Notes: generated by a model from the sequence alone, not told the origin. A stretch of 64,000 nucleotides of DNA from Mesorhizobium sp. AR02 (GCF_024746835.1 NZ_CP080531.1:7088001-7152000); one strand, 5' to 3'. Positions 16,272-25,975 are shown, counted from the stretch's first letter. Made by a program: numbers and translations.

Positions 16272-17108
16272 ATGAAACCGATCATCCGCGCGCTGTCGCT
16301 GGCGGAATTGGCCGACCTCATCGACTGGGCGGCTGACGAGGGCTGGAACCCCGGTCTTTACGACGCGGCGATGTTCCAGGCGGCGGATCCGGAGGGGTTC
16401 ATCGGTGCCTTTGTCGGCGACGACATGGTCGCCGCGATCTCGGCGGTGGCCTATGGGCACGATTTTGGTTTCATCGGCCTCTACATCTGCCGTCCGGACA
16501 TGCGCGGCAAGGGCTACGGCAAGGCGGTGTGGACCGCGGGCATGGACAGGCTGGCCGGGCGCACCGTCGGACTCGATGGCGTCGAAGAGCAGCAGGCCAA
16601 CTACCGGAGCAAAGGGTTCAAGCCGATCTACGAGACCATCCGCTACAGCGGGCGCCCTGCGGCCCTGCCCGTCGACACCGGGCGGCTTCGCATGGTGACC
16701 GCGGAGCCGGGGCCCGACATCACCTGGTACGACGCGCTTTGCTTTCCCGCGCCCCGGCGCTCCTTCCTGCAGCAATGGCTGCAGCCGCCACATCATGCCC
16801 TGGCGGCGATCACATCGCGGGGAACGGCCGGCTATGCGGTGGCCCGCCCCTGCCGCAGCGGCTTCAAGGTCGGCCCGCTCTTCGCCGACGATGTGCAGAC
16901 CGCACTCGAATTGCTCGGGGCGCTGGCGAGCGCGTGCGACGGCGGCGAATTGAACATCGACGCCCCGGCCACCCAGGTAGACTTCATCGCGGCGCTCGAG
17001 GCGGCAGGTTTCTCACCGACCTTCAGCACCACCCGCATGTACAAAGGCACGCCGCCCAAGCTCGATGCCAAGAGGATATTCGGCGTGACGACGCTGGAGC
17101 TGGGATAG
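16272..17108 (+). CDS. GNAT N-acetyltransferase with a second acetyltransferase-like domain
   Basis: A 278-aa protein. Residues 1-130 are a GNAT domain with the acetyl-CoA loop seen as RPDMRGKGYGKAVW; the second half (about 140-278, ending RMYKGTPPKLDAKRIFGVTTLELG) matches the YitH-type C-terminal domain. I chose ATG 16272, which has GGAG 8 nt upstream, over a GTG at 16263 that overlaps the racemase stop. It is the last gene of the ABC operon. Substrate unknown. Confidence 0.8.
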   Translation: MKPIIRALSLAELADLIDWAADEGWNPGLYDAAMFQAADPEGFIGAFVGDDMVAAISAVAYGHDFGFIGLYICRPDMRGKGYGKAVWTAGMDRLAGRTVGLDGVEEQQANYRSKGFKPIYETIRYSGRPAALPVDTGRLRMVTAEPGPDITWYDALCFPAPRRSFLQQWLQPPHHALAAITSRGTAGYAVARPCRSGFKVGPLFADDVQTALELLGALASACDGGELNIDAPATQVDFIAALEAAGFSPTFSTTRMYKGTPPKLDAKRIFGVTTLELG

Positions 17109-17137
17109 GCCGAGCGCCTCGCCGAACAGCGATTCTG

Positions 17138-19438
17138 TCAGGCCGCGGAGCGCCGGCCCGGCGTGCCCGGCGGCTCGTGGCCAAGCGGCGTCACCAGCGT
17201 CAGGTCGGGGTAGCCGCTCTCGATCAACTTGACCGCGGCCTTCGTCACCTCGTCGTCCGGCTCGAGCATGGACAGGAACACTTCCGTGGCATCGCCGCCC
17301 AGGCGGCTGATGCCTTGCGCATCGGCCGGCCCGCATTCGACCACTACGAGATCATAGGCGGTGGTCAGCGACTGCATGATGATCGGCAGCCGGTCGGCGG
17401 CGCGCATGGCGCGGACCGGATCGGCGGTGCCGACGGGAATGACGTGACAGTCGGAATAGAGATCGGCATGGATCACATCGCTGAACTGCGCCTGCGAAGC
17501 GAGCAGATCGGTGATGCCCGGGAAAAGCCCGCTGTCCAACATCGGCCTCGAGGCGGCGCCCGAGGCGGTCAGGTCGAGCAACAGGACGCGCAGGCCGGCG
17601 TCGGACACCTCGCGTGCCACCAGGATCGCCGATGCGGCTGCCTCGTCGCCTTCGGGCGACACGAATATGGCGCGCGCGGCCCCGCTGGCGATCAGCTTTT
17701 CCGCGGCCTTCTCGATGTCGATCTCACCGAGCACCGAGCGTGGCCGCTGGACCTCTACGACAGGCTCCGGCTCGGAGACCGATTCGGCTTCCGCGACAGG
17801 CTCAGCCTTGGCCACAGGTTCGGTCGCGGCAACAGGTTCGGGCTCGGCAACGGGCTGCGGCTGCACCATCTCGGAATCCATGACCGTTTCGGGCCATGGC
17901 GTCTCGGCGGCACGATTGGCGAATTCGCTGGCGACGGCCGGCTCCAGACGGACAGATGGCTCCAGGGGAGCAGCCGGCTCCTGCCGGGCAGTTGCCGGCA
18001 TCGCCACTTCGTCGATCGGCGCAAAACGGGCACCCGTGGCCGGGCGCATGGCGCGGCCCGAGAAGAGTTCCTTGAGCAGCGTGAAGACCGCCGCCAGCAG
18101 AAGCGAAGCCGCGGCGGCTGCACCAACGATCGGCCCGACCTTGGGGAAATACGGCTCGGAGGGAACCGAAGCCGGTGAGGAGACACGGGCGTCGACCGGC
18201 ACATAGTTGCGGTCCTGACGCGAAGCTGCCTCGCGGTAGTTGGTCAGATAGAGTTCGAGCTGCTGGCGCTTGGCGGCGGCATCGCGCTGCAGCGCGTCGA
18301 GACCGACCTGCTCGTTGCCGGCCTGCGCCGATGCTGCCTTCAGTTGATTGACGTCGGAGATGAGCTGGCTCTCGCGCGCCTTGGCTGCGTCGGCCTGCAT
18401 CACCAGGCCCTTCATGACCTTCTGGGCTTCGCTGCGGATCTGCGCGTCGAGATCGGCCAGTCGTGATTTCGCGGCGCGAACGCGCGGATGGTTGTCGAGC
18501 ATTGTCGTCGACAGATCGGCGATGGTCGCGCGCAGCTCGACCTGCCGCTCCCGCAGACGCTGGATCAGGTCGGACGACAGCACTTCCGGCAGTGAGTCAA
18601 GCGAGCCGCCATTCTGCAGCGCCTTGCGCACGCTGTCGGCTGTGCCTTCGGCCGCGGCGCGATTGGCGCGCACCCGCGACAATTCGGTCGACAGCTCGGC
18701 CAGCTGCTGGGTGGCCAGGGTGGCATTGTTGCCGCCCATCAACAGGTCTGATTGGCCGCGGTAGGCCGCGACCTTGGCCTCGGCATCCCTGACCTGTTTC
18801 GACAGGTCGGCGATCTCAGGCGCCAGAAAGTCCGCGGCGGCGCTGTTCGATTCGCTCTTGGCCGCGCCCTGCCCGGCAATATAGGCAGCGGCAATGGCAT
18901 CGGGGATGGCGGCGGCGAACTTGGGATCCTCGGAGGAGAACTCGATGGCAATGATGCGGGTCTTTTCAACGCCAAAGACGTTGAGCTTCTCGCGCATCTT
19001 CTTCAGGACACGCTCGTCGAGAGGAACATCCGTCGGGTCGTTCTTAAGCCCAAGGAGGACCAGCACGCGGCTCAGGTACGACATGTTGATCGCTTCGTCG
19101 AACTCAGGCAGTCGCGACAGGCCGAGTTTCTCCGCCACCTGCTTGAGGATTTCGTTGGACGAAATGATCTGGACCTGGGTGGCGACGCCCTGCTCGTCGA
19201 GGATCGGCTTGTCACCGTCATTGTTGCTGCCGGCCGGACGGGTGTAGACGGATTCACGCGGGGCGATTTCGATCTGCGTCTGGGCCTTGTAATGCTTTGT
19301 CGCGAACGATGCGAAGGCAAACGCCAGGCCCGTCACCACCAGGACGAAGAGCAATATGCGCAGCCAGTTCCTCGCCAGGCTGGCGAAGAGCTGCCTGAGG
19401 TCGACGTCGACATCTGCGGCCGCGGACTGAACGGACAT
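17138..19438 (-). CDS. ExoP/Wzc-like polysaccharide co-polymerase with degenerate kinase domain
   Basis: A 766-aa inner-membrane protein that should control chain length and export of exopolysaccharide. Residues about 13-110 form a Wzz domain with a first membrane helix near 30-50; a long periplasmic coiled coil follows (about 200-400) and a second helix near 435-455. Residues about 475-565 are a low-complexity linker with many EPVA-type repeats. The C-terminal BY-kinase-like domain lacks a Walker A (SPEGDEAAAS in place of GxxxxGKST), has an altered Walker A' (LLLDLTASG) and a Glu in Walker B (VVVECGPA), and there is no tyrosine cluster. It is divergent from the export lipoprotein gene. Confidence 0.86.
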   Translation of the reverse strand: MSVQSAAADVDVDLRQLFASLARNWLRILLFVLVVTGLAFAFASFATKHYKAQTQIEIAPRESVYTRPAGSNNDGDKPILDEQGVATQVQIISSNEILKQVAEKLGLSRLPEFDEAINMSYLSRVLVLLGLKNDPTDVPLDERVLKKMREKLNVFGVEKTRIIAIEFSSEDPKFAAAIPDAIAAAYIAGQGAAKSESNSAAADFLAPEIADLSKQVRDAEAKVAAYRGQSDLLMGGNNATLATQQLAELSTELSRVRANRAAAEGTADSVRKALQNGGSLDSLPEVLSSDLIQRLRERQVELRATIADLSTTMLDNHPRVRAAKSRLADLDAQIRSEAQKVMKGLVMQADAAKARESQLISDVNQLKAASAQAGNEQVGLDALQRDAAAKRQQLELYLTNYREAASRQDRNYVPVDARVSSPASVPSEPYFPKVGPIVGAAAAASLLLAAVFTLLKELFSGRAMRPATGARFAPIDEVAMPATARQEPAAPLEPSVRLEPAVASEFANRAAETPWPETVMDSEMVQPQPVAEPEPVAATEPVAKAEPVAEAESVSEPEPVVEVQRPRSVLGEIDIEKAAEKLIASGAARAIFVSPEGDEAAASAILVAREVSDAGLRVLLLDLTASGAASRPMLDSGLFPGITDLLASQAQFSDVIHADLYSDCHVIPVGTADPVRAMRAADRLPIIMQSLTTAYDLVVVECGPADAQGISRLGGDATEVFLSMLEPDDEVTKAAVKLIESGYPDLTLVTPLGHEPPGTPGRRSAA

Positions 19439-19695
19439 GCATCCCTACTCCGAAACTGGGTCAGGATGCACCGTAAACAACTATGGTAACTCAGCCGTTA
19501 AGATCGCGGTAATACTCCGTTAGGGATTACTGCAGGCACCCAAGAAAATCGATAAAAATGGCAAAACCCTTGCCGGCGCGAGCCGTATCGGCCGGCTCCT
19601 TTACCCGGCCATTAACCCTAACAGGATGATAACGGACCCGATCCCAGATGTTTGCTGCGACGCCGCAGCGGCCAGTCGAAGGTACGTATCCGGTC

Positions 19696-20259
19696 ATGAA
19701 AAGCACTGCTCCCCTCTTTCACGCTCTGCTTGCCGTATCGATGCTCGCCGGCTGCTCCAGCTACCGGCCGACGCCGGCTGCCTTCCACGAAGTCCTTGAC
19801 CAGCCCTATCGTCTCGGCGCCGGCGACCGCATCCGCGTCACGGTGTTCGAGCAGGACGGACTGACCAACACCTACAGTGTCGACCAGTCCGGCTACCTCT
19901 CCTTTCCGCTTGTCGGTGCCATACCGGCGCGTGGCCACACCGCGCAGCAGATGGAAAAGGAGATCGCCGACAAATTGCGGCAAGGCTATCTGCGCGATCC
20001 CGATGTCTCGGTCGAGATCGATCGCTACCGGCCGATCTTCGTCATGGGCGAAGTGGGAGCTGCCGGCCAGTATTCCTATGTGCCCGGCCTGACCGTGCAG
20101 AAGGCCATCGCCATTGCCGGCGGCTTCTCGCCGCGCGCCAACCAGGAAAGCGTCGACATCACCCGCGACATCAACGGCAAGGTGATGACCGGCCGCGTGG
20201 TCACATCCGATCCGCTGCTGCCCGGAGATACCGTTTACGTCCGCGAACGCCTGTTCTGA
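19696..20259 (+). CDS. Polysaccharide export lipoprotein (Wza/ExoF-like)
   Basis: A 187-aa secreted lipoprotein forming or gating the outer-membrane export channel. The chosen ATG 19696 gives a signal peptide with the lipobox LAGC; an upstream start at 19648 would put 16 extra residues before it. The Poly_export domain starts at YRLGAGDRIRVTVFEQ and one SLBB-like domain follows (IFVMGEVGAAGQYSYVPGLTVQKAIAIAGGF). It is shorter than Wza and lacks its C-terminal helix, as usual for the small alphaproteobacterial form. It is divergent from the ExoP-like gene and 10 bp before the glycosyltransferase. Confidence 0.86.
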   Translation: MKSTAPLFHALLAVSMLAGCSSYRPTPAAFHEVLDQPYRLGAGDRIRVTVFEQDGLTNTYSVDQSGYLSFPLVGAIPARGHTAQQMEKEIADKLRQGYLRDPDVSVEIDRYRPIFVMGEVGAAGQYSYVPGLTVQKAIAIAGGFSPRANQESVDITRDINGKVMTGRVVTSDPLLPGDTVYVRERLF

Positions 20260-20269
20260 CAGACACCAC

Positions 20270-21400
20270 GTGGCGGACAAGCTCAGGATCGTCCACTGCT
20301 TTCGTTCACCCGTCGGAGGAATTTTCCGGCATGTGCGCGACCTGACGGAAGCGCAGGTCGCCGCCGGTCATGTGGTCGGGATCGTCTGCGATTCGACCAC
20401 CGGCGGCGAATTCGAGGAGCGCCTGTTCGAGCAGATGAAGGATATGCTGGCGCTCGGCATCCATCGCACGCCGATGCAGCGCCATGTCGGCCCGGGCGAT
20501 CTCGCCTCGGCCCGGCGCACCTACAGGATCATCAAGGAATTGCGGCCGGACGTGTTGCACGGGCACGGCGCCAAGGGTGGCGCTTATGCCCGTCTGTTCG
20601 GCTCATTGTTGCGGGTATCAAGGTCTCGCGTAGCCCGCCTTTATTCGCCGCATGGCGGCTCCCTCCACTATGACGAAACGACAGCCACCGGGAAGCTGTT
20701 CTTCGCGCTGGAGCGCTCCATGGCGCGCTTCACCGATTGCCTGCTGTTCGTCTCGGACTATGAGCGGCGAACCTATCGCAGGAAGGTGGGCGAGCCGCCG
20801 ATCCCGAACACGCTCGTCTACAACGGACTGCGCGCCGTCGAATTCGAACCGGTCATCATCGCATCCGATGCGGCTGATCTGCTCTATATCGGCATGATGC
20901 GGGACCTGAAGGGACCCGACATCTTCATCGATGCCCTGGTCGCCGCCGGTCCCCGGCTTGGCCGGGCGCTGAGCGCGGTTATGGTCGGCGACGGTGACGA
21001 CCTGCCGCGCTACCACGCGCAAGTGGAGCGCCTGGGGCTTCAAGGCCATGTCCGCTTCTTACCGCCAATGCCGGCCAGAGAAGCCTTCGCGCTGGCGGCG
21101 CTGGTGGTCGTTCCATCCCGCGCGGAAGCCATGCCCTATATCGTGCTGGAGGCCCTTGCCGCGGCAAGACCCATGATCGCCACCTCCGTCGGCGGCATAC
21201 CGGAGATTTTCGGTGCCGGCTCCCCTGCCCTGATCCGCCCCGATCCGGTCGAACTCGCCGACAAGATGAGCGAGGCGCTGGCCGACCTTGCCGCCTACAG
21301 CAAACTGATGCCCGACGGCGCCGGCCTCAGGGCACGCTTCGGCGCCGACGTCATGGCCGCGGAAATCGAGAAGGCCTATTTCGCCGCGCTCGACAGGTAA
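20270..21400 (+). CDS. Glycosyltransferase family 4
   Basis: A 376-aa GT-B glycosyltransferase. The N-terminal acceptor domain contains VGGIFRHVRDLTEAQVAAGH and HGHGAKGGAYARL; the C-terminal nucleotide-sugar domain contains the E-x7-E region VVVPSRAEAMPYIVLEALAAARPMIATSVGGIPEI. The start is GTG 20270, 10 bp after the export lipoprotein, without a strong ribosome-binding site. Position in the cluster makes it an exopolysaccharide repeat-unit enzyme; the sugar transferred cannot be told. Confidence 0.87.
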   Translation: MADKLRIVHCFRSPVGGIFRHVRDLTEAQVAAGHVVGIVCDSTTGGEFEERLFEQMKDMLALGIHRTPMQRHVGPGDLASARRTYRIIKELRPDVLHGHGAKGGAYARLFGSLLRVSRSRVARLYSPHGGSLHYDETTATGKLFFALERSMARFTDCLLFVSDYERRTYRRKVGEPPIPNTLVYNGLRAVEFEPVIIASDAADLLYIGMMRDLKGPDIFIDALVAAGPRLGRALSAVMVGDGDDLPRYHAQVERLGLQGHVRFLPPMPAREAFALAALVVVPSRAEAMPYIVLEALAAARPMIATSVGGIPEIFGAGSPALIRPDPVELADKMSEALADLAAYSKLMPDGAGLRARFGADVMAAEIEKAYFAALDR

Positions 21401-21489
21401 CCCCCAAGCCTTTCCAAAGCCACGTGTTGTTTCAAGGGTTTCTTAGCTCTCTTTTGCTATTCACCCTGGGGAAGCTTGCGGACTGTTCC

Positions 21490-23025
21490 ATGAATGAGAT
21501 CGATCCCGCGCGCCGCTTTTCACCTGAAGCGGTGCGTAAATTCGACGGCCCTACCGATGGCAATGCGCCCGGCGGCATGAATGACGTTGCCCGACAGGTC
21601 GCATCGCAATACCGGCGCGATACGATGTCGCCGATCATGGTCAGCGGCGTCCTGCGCATGGTCGAATTCGGGGTGCTGTTCCTTTCGGGGCTGTGCGTCT
21701 ATTTCTACTATGTCGGGTTCTTCAATTACCTCGCCTGGCAATATCCGGTGACGATGGCCGCCGCGTCGTTTCTCGCCGTGGTGCTGCTCGATGTCACCGA
21801 CTGCTACCAGGTCGTCTCCCTGATGCGGCCGATCGCCAATTTTGGCCGGATCCTGTTGGCCTGGGCCGGCGCTTTTGCGCTGATGGCGTTGACGGCCTTT
21901 GCCATGAAGATGTCGGAAGACTATTCGCGGCTGTTGTTCGGCACCTGGTTCGTCGTCGGCTTCGTCCTCCTCTTCGGCCTCAGGCTGGTGATGTCGAGAC
22001 TGATCCGGCGCTGGGCACGCGATGGCCGCATGGAGCGGCGCGCCGTCATCGTCGGCGGCGGCAAGGCGGCGGAAGTCCTGATCCGCTCGGTCGAGAAGCA
22101 GCCTTACAACGACATCCGCATCTGCGGCATCTTCGATGACCGCTCAGACAAGCGCTCGCCGCCGATCGTCGCCGGCTATCCCAAGCTCGGCACCATTTCG
22201 GAACTGATCGAGTTCGCCCGCATCGCCCGCATCGACATGCTGATCGTGTCGCTGCCGCTGACCGCCGAAACGCGCGTGCTGCAGCTGTTGAAGAAGCTGT
22301 GGGTGCTGCCGGTCGACATCCGGCTGTCGGCGCATTCCAACGCGTTGCAGTTCCGTCCGCGCGCCTATTCCTTTATCGGCTCGGTGCCGATGCTCGACAT
22401 CTTCGACAAGCCGATCAATGACTGGGATTCGGTCGCCAAGCGCGCCTTCGATATCGTTTTCTCGCTAATCGGCATCATCGTCTTCTCGCCGGTGATGCTG
22501 GCGACCGCGATCGCCATCAAGCTCGACAGCAAGGGACCGGTGCTGTTCAAGCAAAAGCGGCACGGCTTCAATAACGAGATCATCGAGGTCTACAAGTTCC
22601 GCTCGATGTACACCGACCGGTCGGATCCGACCGCCAAGCAGACCGTGACCAAGAATGATCCGCGCGTCACCCGCGTCGGCCGCTTCATCCGCAAGACCTC
22701 GATCGACGAACTGCCGCAGTTCGTCAATTCGCTGCTGGGCTCGCTGTCGCTGATCGGCCCGCGCCCGCATGCGATCGCCGCGCAGTCGCACAACCTTCTC
22801 TACAACGAGGTGGTCGACGGCTATTTCGCCCGCCACAAGGTCAAGCCCGGCGTCACCGGTTGGGCGCAGATCAACGGCTGGCGTGGCGAGATGGACACCA
22901 ACGAGAAGATCCGCATGCGGACGGAATACGACCTCTACTACATCGAGAACTGGTCACTGCTGTTCGATCTCAGAATCCTGTTCCTGACGCCGATCCGGCT
23001 GCTCAACACGGAAAACGCCTATTGA
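21490..23025 (+). CDS. Undecaprenyl-phosphate sugar-1-phosphate transferase (WcaJ/ExoY type)
   Basis: Polyprenol-linked initiating enzyme of exopolysaccharide synthesis, 511 aa from ATG 21490. Four N-terminal helices (about residues 50-160), a CoA-binding-like Rossmann domain (RAVIVGGGKAAEVLIRSVEK) and a C-terminal bacterial sugar-transferase domain (FKQKRHGFNNEIIEVYKFRSMYTD, RVGRFIRKTSIDELPQF, SLIGPRPHA, KPGVTGWAQINGWRGE) are in the usual order. A GTG at 21424 would add 22 residues but has no ribosome-binding site. The stop overlaps the TTG start of the next gene. Confidence 0.9.
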   Translation: MNEIDPARRFSPEAVRKFDGPTDGNAPGGMNDVARQVASQYRRDTMSPIMVSGVLRMVEFGVLFLSGLCVYFYYVGFFNYLAWQYPVTMAAASFLAVVLLDVTDCYQVVSLMRPIANFGRILLAWAGAFALMALTAFAMKMSEDYSRLLFGTWFVVGFVLLFGLRLVMSRLIRRWARDGRMERRAVIVGGGKAAEVLIRSVEKQPYNDIRICGIFDDRSDKRSPPIVAGYPKLGTISELIEFARIARIDMLIVSLPLTAETRVLQLLKKLWVLPVDIRLSAHSNALQFRPRAYSFIGSVPMLDIFDKPINDWDSVAKRAFDIVFSLIGIIVFSPVMLATAIAIKLDSKGPVLFKQKRHGFNNEIIEVYKFRSMYTDRSDPTAKQTVTKNDPRVTRVGRFIRKTSIDELPQFVNSLLGSLSLIGPRPHAIAAQSHNLLYNEVVDGYFARHKVKPGVTGWAQINGWRGEMDTNEKIRMRTEYDLYYIENWSLLFDLRILFLTPIRLLNTENAY

Positions 23026-24281
23026 GCGCGATTTCCCACGAGCTGCCACTGGGCGCGGTCAACGCCAAGCTGATCGCGCTGATTTCTTCCAGTGCGGTGG
23101 TGTTCGGCATCCTTCTGTCCGGCTTCGTCATCAGCGAGCCGGCGCCTTACGAAATCTACATGGCCGGGCTGATCGCCATCTGGGCGCTCTTCGGCTTGCG
23201 GATTTCGCGCGCGGCCATGCCGCTGCTGGTGCTGCTGGTGACGATGAACATTGGCGGCATGATTTCCATGACGCAGATGGCGGACCTCGCCTTCACGCCG
23301 CTCTATCTCTCCGTATCGCTGTTTCTCGCCTTCAGCGCGGTGTTCTTCGCATCCGTCACCGCCACGCAGCCAGGCCTCTACCGGCTGATCTTCAATGCCT
23401 ATGCCGTCTCGGCGGTGGCGACCTCGCTGCTCGGCATAGCAGGCTATTTTCACGCCTTTCCCGGCGCCGAAATGTTCACCAAATACGATCGCGCCGCCGG
23501 CGCCTTCCAGGACCCGAACGTTTTTGGGCCTTTCCTGGTGCTGCCCGGCATCTATCTGCTCTATCTGATCCTGACAGGTTCGGTCTCGCGCATGCCGCTG
23601 CTGGCGGTGCCGCTGCTGACCATCACATTGGGCATCTTCTTCTCCTTCTCGCGCGGCGCCTGGGGCATGTTCGCCGTGTCGGCGGTGCTGCTCACCGGCT
23701 GCCTGTTCCTGCAAAGCGCCAGCGGCAAGTTCCGGCTGCGCGTGGTGATCATGACCATCGCCGCACTGTCCTTGCTGACGATCGCCATCATTGTCATCCT
23801 GCAGCTGCCCGGGGTGTCGGAGATGTTCGCCAACCGCGCGCATCTCGAACAGAGCTATGACACCGCCCGCCTCGGGCGCTTCGCCCGCTATGGAATCGGC
23901 TTCCAGATGGCGATGGAGCGTCCGTTCGGCATCGGGCCGCTGGTCTTCGGCAAGATGTTCGGCGAGGACACGCACGACATCTGGCTGAAAATGCTGATGG
24001 ATTATGGCTGGCTCGGCTTCGTGTCGTTCCTGACGCTCGTCGGCTGGACCATAGCAGCCGGGTTCCGCATCCTGCTGCGCGACCGGCCGTGGCAGCCTTA
24101 TCTCCTGTGCGCCTATGTCGCCTTCATCGGCAATATCGGGCTCGGCACCTTCATCGACATCGACCACTGGCGTCATATGTATCTGCTGCTCGGCCTGATC
24201 TGGGGTGCGATCGCGCTGGAATACCGCCATCAGCGGCTGTTGCAGCCGGCATTTCCGGGCGTATCGCCGATCGCGCGATAA
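23022..24281 (+). CDS. O-antigen ligase / Wzy-like polysaccharide polymerase
   Basis: A 419-aa polytopic membrane protein with 10-12 hydrophobic helices and the Wzy_C region near FSFSRGAWGMFAVSAVL, with a large loop containing RFARYGIGFQMAMERPFGIGP and THDIWLKMLMDYGWLGF, as in O-antigen ligases and ExoQ-type polymerases. I use TTG 23022, which overlaps the previous stop (TTGA), because the next ATG would remove the first helix. It ends the export and assembly operon and is followed by a tRNA gene 54 bp later. Confidence 0.85.
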   Translation: MSAISHELPLGAVNAKLIALISSSAVVFGILLSGFVISEPAPYEIYMAGLIAIWALFGLRISRAAMPLLVLLVTMNIGGMISMTQMADLAFTPLYLSVSLFLAFSAVFFASVTATQPGLYRLIFNAYAVSAVATSLLGIAGYFHAFPGAEMFTKYDRAAGAFQDPNVFGPFLVLPGIYLLYLILTGSVSRMPLLAVPLLTITLGIFFSFSRGAWGMFAVSAVLLTGCLFLQSASGKFRLRVVIMTIAALSLLTIAIIVILQLPGVSEMFANRAHLEQSYDTARLGRFARYGIGFQMAMERPFGIGPLVFGKMFGEDTHDIWLKMLMDYGWLGFVSFLTLVGWTIAAGFRILLRDRPWQPYLLCAYVAFIGNIGLGTFIDIDHWRHMYLLLGLIWGAIALEYRHQRLLQPAFPGVSPIAR

Positions 24282-24335
24282 ACGCCGAATTTCGGTTGAC
24301 CCGAACGGGGTTATCACGATACATCGCGACCGGTC

Positions 24336-24412
<77 letters not shown>

Positions 24413-24428
24413 TTTTACAACAAAGGAC

Positions 24429-24578
24429 TTATCCCCAAAGTCCTGCCGAGCAGATGCCGCAGACAAGCGCCCAGGGTAACAAGCGGGGTATAGTCGCTGG
24501 CTCTCGCTTCGCCCGGCAATCCTGAATGATATCCGAATCAGCCAGCGGCACCTTGCCTTTCTTGATGGCCTGACTCAA
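24429..24578 (-). CDS. Possible 49-aa membrane-anchored small protein
   Basis: A TTG-started ORF on the minus strand with GAGGAG 6 nt upstream. It would encode 49 aa: a basic/acidic N-terminal part (MSQAIKKGKVPLADSDIIQDCRAKR) and a hydrophobic C-terminal segment (LLPWALVCGICSAGLWG). It occupies most of the spacer between the tRNA and the ATPase gene. The good ribosome-binding site and composition support it, but short length and TTG start do not; no family recognised. Confidence 0.35.
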   Translation of the reverse strand: MSQAIKKGKVPLADSDIIQDCRAKREPATIPRLLPWALVCGICSAGLWG

Positions 24579-24634
24579 AGTTGGCTCCTCTGCACGGTCG
24601 GGGATGCCATCCGCAGCAGACCGGGGGATGGTGT

Positions 24635-25975
24635 ATGCTCAGAAGACTTCATTTCGAAAACTTCAAATCATGGCGTGAAGCGACTGTCGATTTCGCTCCG
24701 ATTACCGCCTTCTTCGGCGCGAACTCGTCTGGCAAAAGCAGTATCATCCAGTTCCTGTTGATGCTGAAGCAAACGAAGGACTCGCCCGACCGGAACCTGG
24801 CTCTCGATTTTGGTGGTGACGACTCCCTGGTCGACTTGGGATCTTTCCCAGCCGCGGTCTACCGACACGATCTGGAATCGCGAATCCGTTGGAAACTTGA
24901 TTGGTCGGCCAAGGACGAGATCAAGATTTCAGACCCGTCGGGAAAGCGAATTGACGTTCTTTTGCGAGGCAATGACCTCTCCATTTCATCGGAGGTTGGT
25001 CTTCGCAATCAAGCCGTTGTCGCAGAAGATCTGTCATACGATTTCTCGGGAGCGCACTTCGAACTCAAACGAGATCCTAACAGATCCGAGTTTCATCTGA
25101 GTGCATCAGGCGCCGACTTCCGCTTCATACGCGTTCCCGGCCGAGTGTGGACGTTGCCGGCCCCCACCAAGTCTCATGCATTTCCCGATCAGGCTCGAAC
25201 CTATTATCAAAACTCGCAGTTCCTGAGTGAGTTCGAAACTGCGTATGTCCAGCAGATGGACGAAATCGTCCATCTGGGACCTCTGCGTGACTTCCCGAAG
25301 CGACAATACATTTGGGCCGGTTCCACGCCGGTCGATGTCGGACGCCGGGGCGAGCGGACAATCGACGCGATTCTGGCGGCCACAGCACACAACGAGGAGC
25401 GCAACGTCAAACCCAAGTCGCGCCTACGACCGTTTCAGGAGATGGTCGCTTGGTGGCTCAAAGAAATGGGCCTCATTGAGAGCTTCGAGGTAAAGGAAGT
25501 TGCGGCAGGATCAGGCCTATATCGCGCCTTCGTCCGACGCGACTCGAAATCTGCCGAGACGCTGATAACAGACGTCGGCTTCGGCATCTCGCAAATATTG
25601 CCCGCTCTCGTCTTGCTCTACTACGCTCCCAAAGGATCCACAGTGATTCTTGAGCAGCCGGAAATTCATCTCCATCCGGCCGTTCAATCCGCTTTTGCAG
25701 ACGTGATCATCACGGCGAGCAAAGTTCGTGGCATACAAATTATTATCGAGAGTCATAGCGAACATATTCTCCAACGGATTCTGCGCAGAATTGCCGAAGG
25801 TGCCAAATCAAATTACCCCGAATTGACGCCCCGAGACGTCAAGATGTACTTCACACAATCAAAGAATGGCGCGTCGTCGTTGGAACCACTTGAGGTTAAC
25901 CTCTTTGGCTCCATCGAAAATTGGGCAATTATCGGCTTGACGTACCAAGGAATTAAGTCCTATGATTCGTGGTGA
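24635..25975 (+). CDS. AAA_15/DUF3696-type ATPase, 3' end replaced by IS insertion
   Basis: An ABC/OLD-type ATPase of 446 codons as it stands. Walker A GANSSGKSS is at residues 28-36, signature-like DVGFGISQILP near 335, Walker B VILEQPEIHLHP near 355 and the ESHSEH switch near 380. I start at ATG 24635, preceded by GGGGGA. Residues 1-430 are native; codon 430 is at the junction and the last 16 residues (AIIGLTYQGIKSYDSW) come from the left inverted repeat of the element. The original end, beginning PPDFFGD, is at 28581-28665, and joining the two after removing one target copy gives 457 residues. The lost piece resembles the DUF3696 tail. Originally it formed an operon with the PIN-like gene. 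Confidence 0.85.
   Translation: MLRRLHFENFKSWREATVDFAPITAFFGANSSGKSSIIQFLLMLKQTKDSPDRNLALDFGGDDSLVDLGSFPAAVYRHDLESRIRWKLDWSAKDEIKISDPSGKRIDVLLRGNDLSISSEVGLRNQAVVAEDLSYDFSGAHFELKRDPNRSEFHLSASGADFRFIRVPGRVWTLPAPTKSHAFPDQARTYYQNSQFLSEFETAYVQQMDEIVHLGPLRDFPKRQYIWAGSTPVDVGRRGERTIDAILAATAHNEERNVKPKSRLRPFQEMVAWWLKEMGLIESFEVKEVAAGSGLYRAFVRRDSKSAETLITDVGFGISQILPALVLLYYAPKGSTVILEQPEIHLHPAVQSAFADVIITASKVRGIQIIIESHSEHILQRILRRIAEGAKSNYPELTPRDVKMYFTQSKNGASSLEPLEVNLFGSIENWAIIGLTYQGIKSYDSW
25916..25923. repeat. Target-site duplication, left copy
   Basis: GAAAATTG at 25916-25923, repeated exactly at 28573-28580 on the other side of the element. Eight bp is the expected duplication for IS1595-family transposition. 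Confidence 0.93.

Noticed and set aside
16529..18178. 549-aa plus-strand open frame across the GNAT end and ExoP gene
   Set aside because: Arg-rich shadow spanning two real genes on both strands, no domain.
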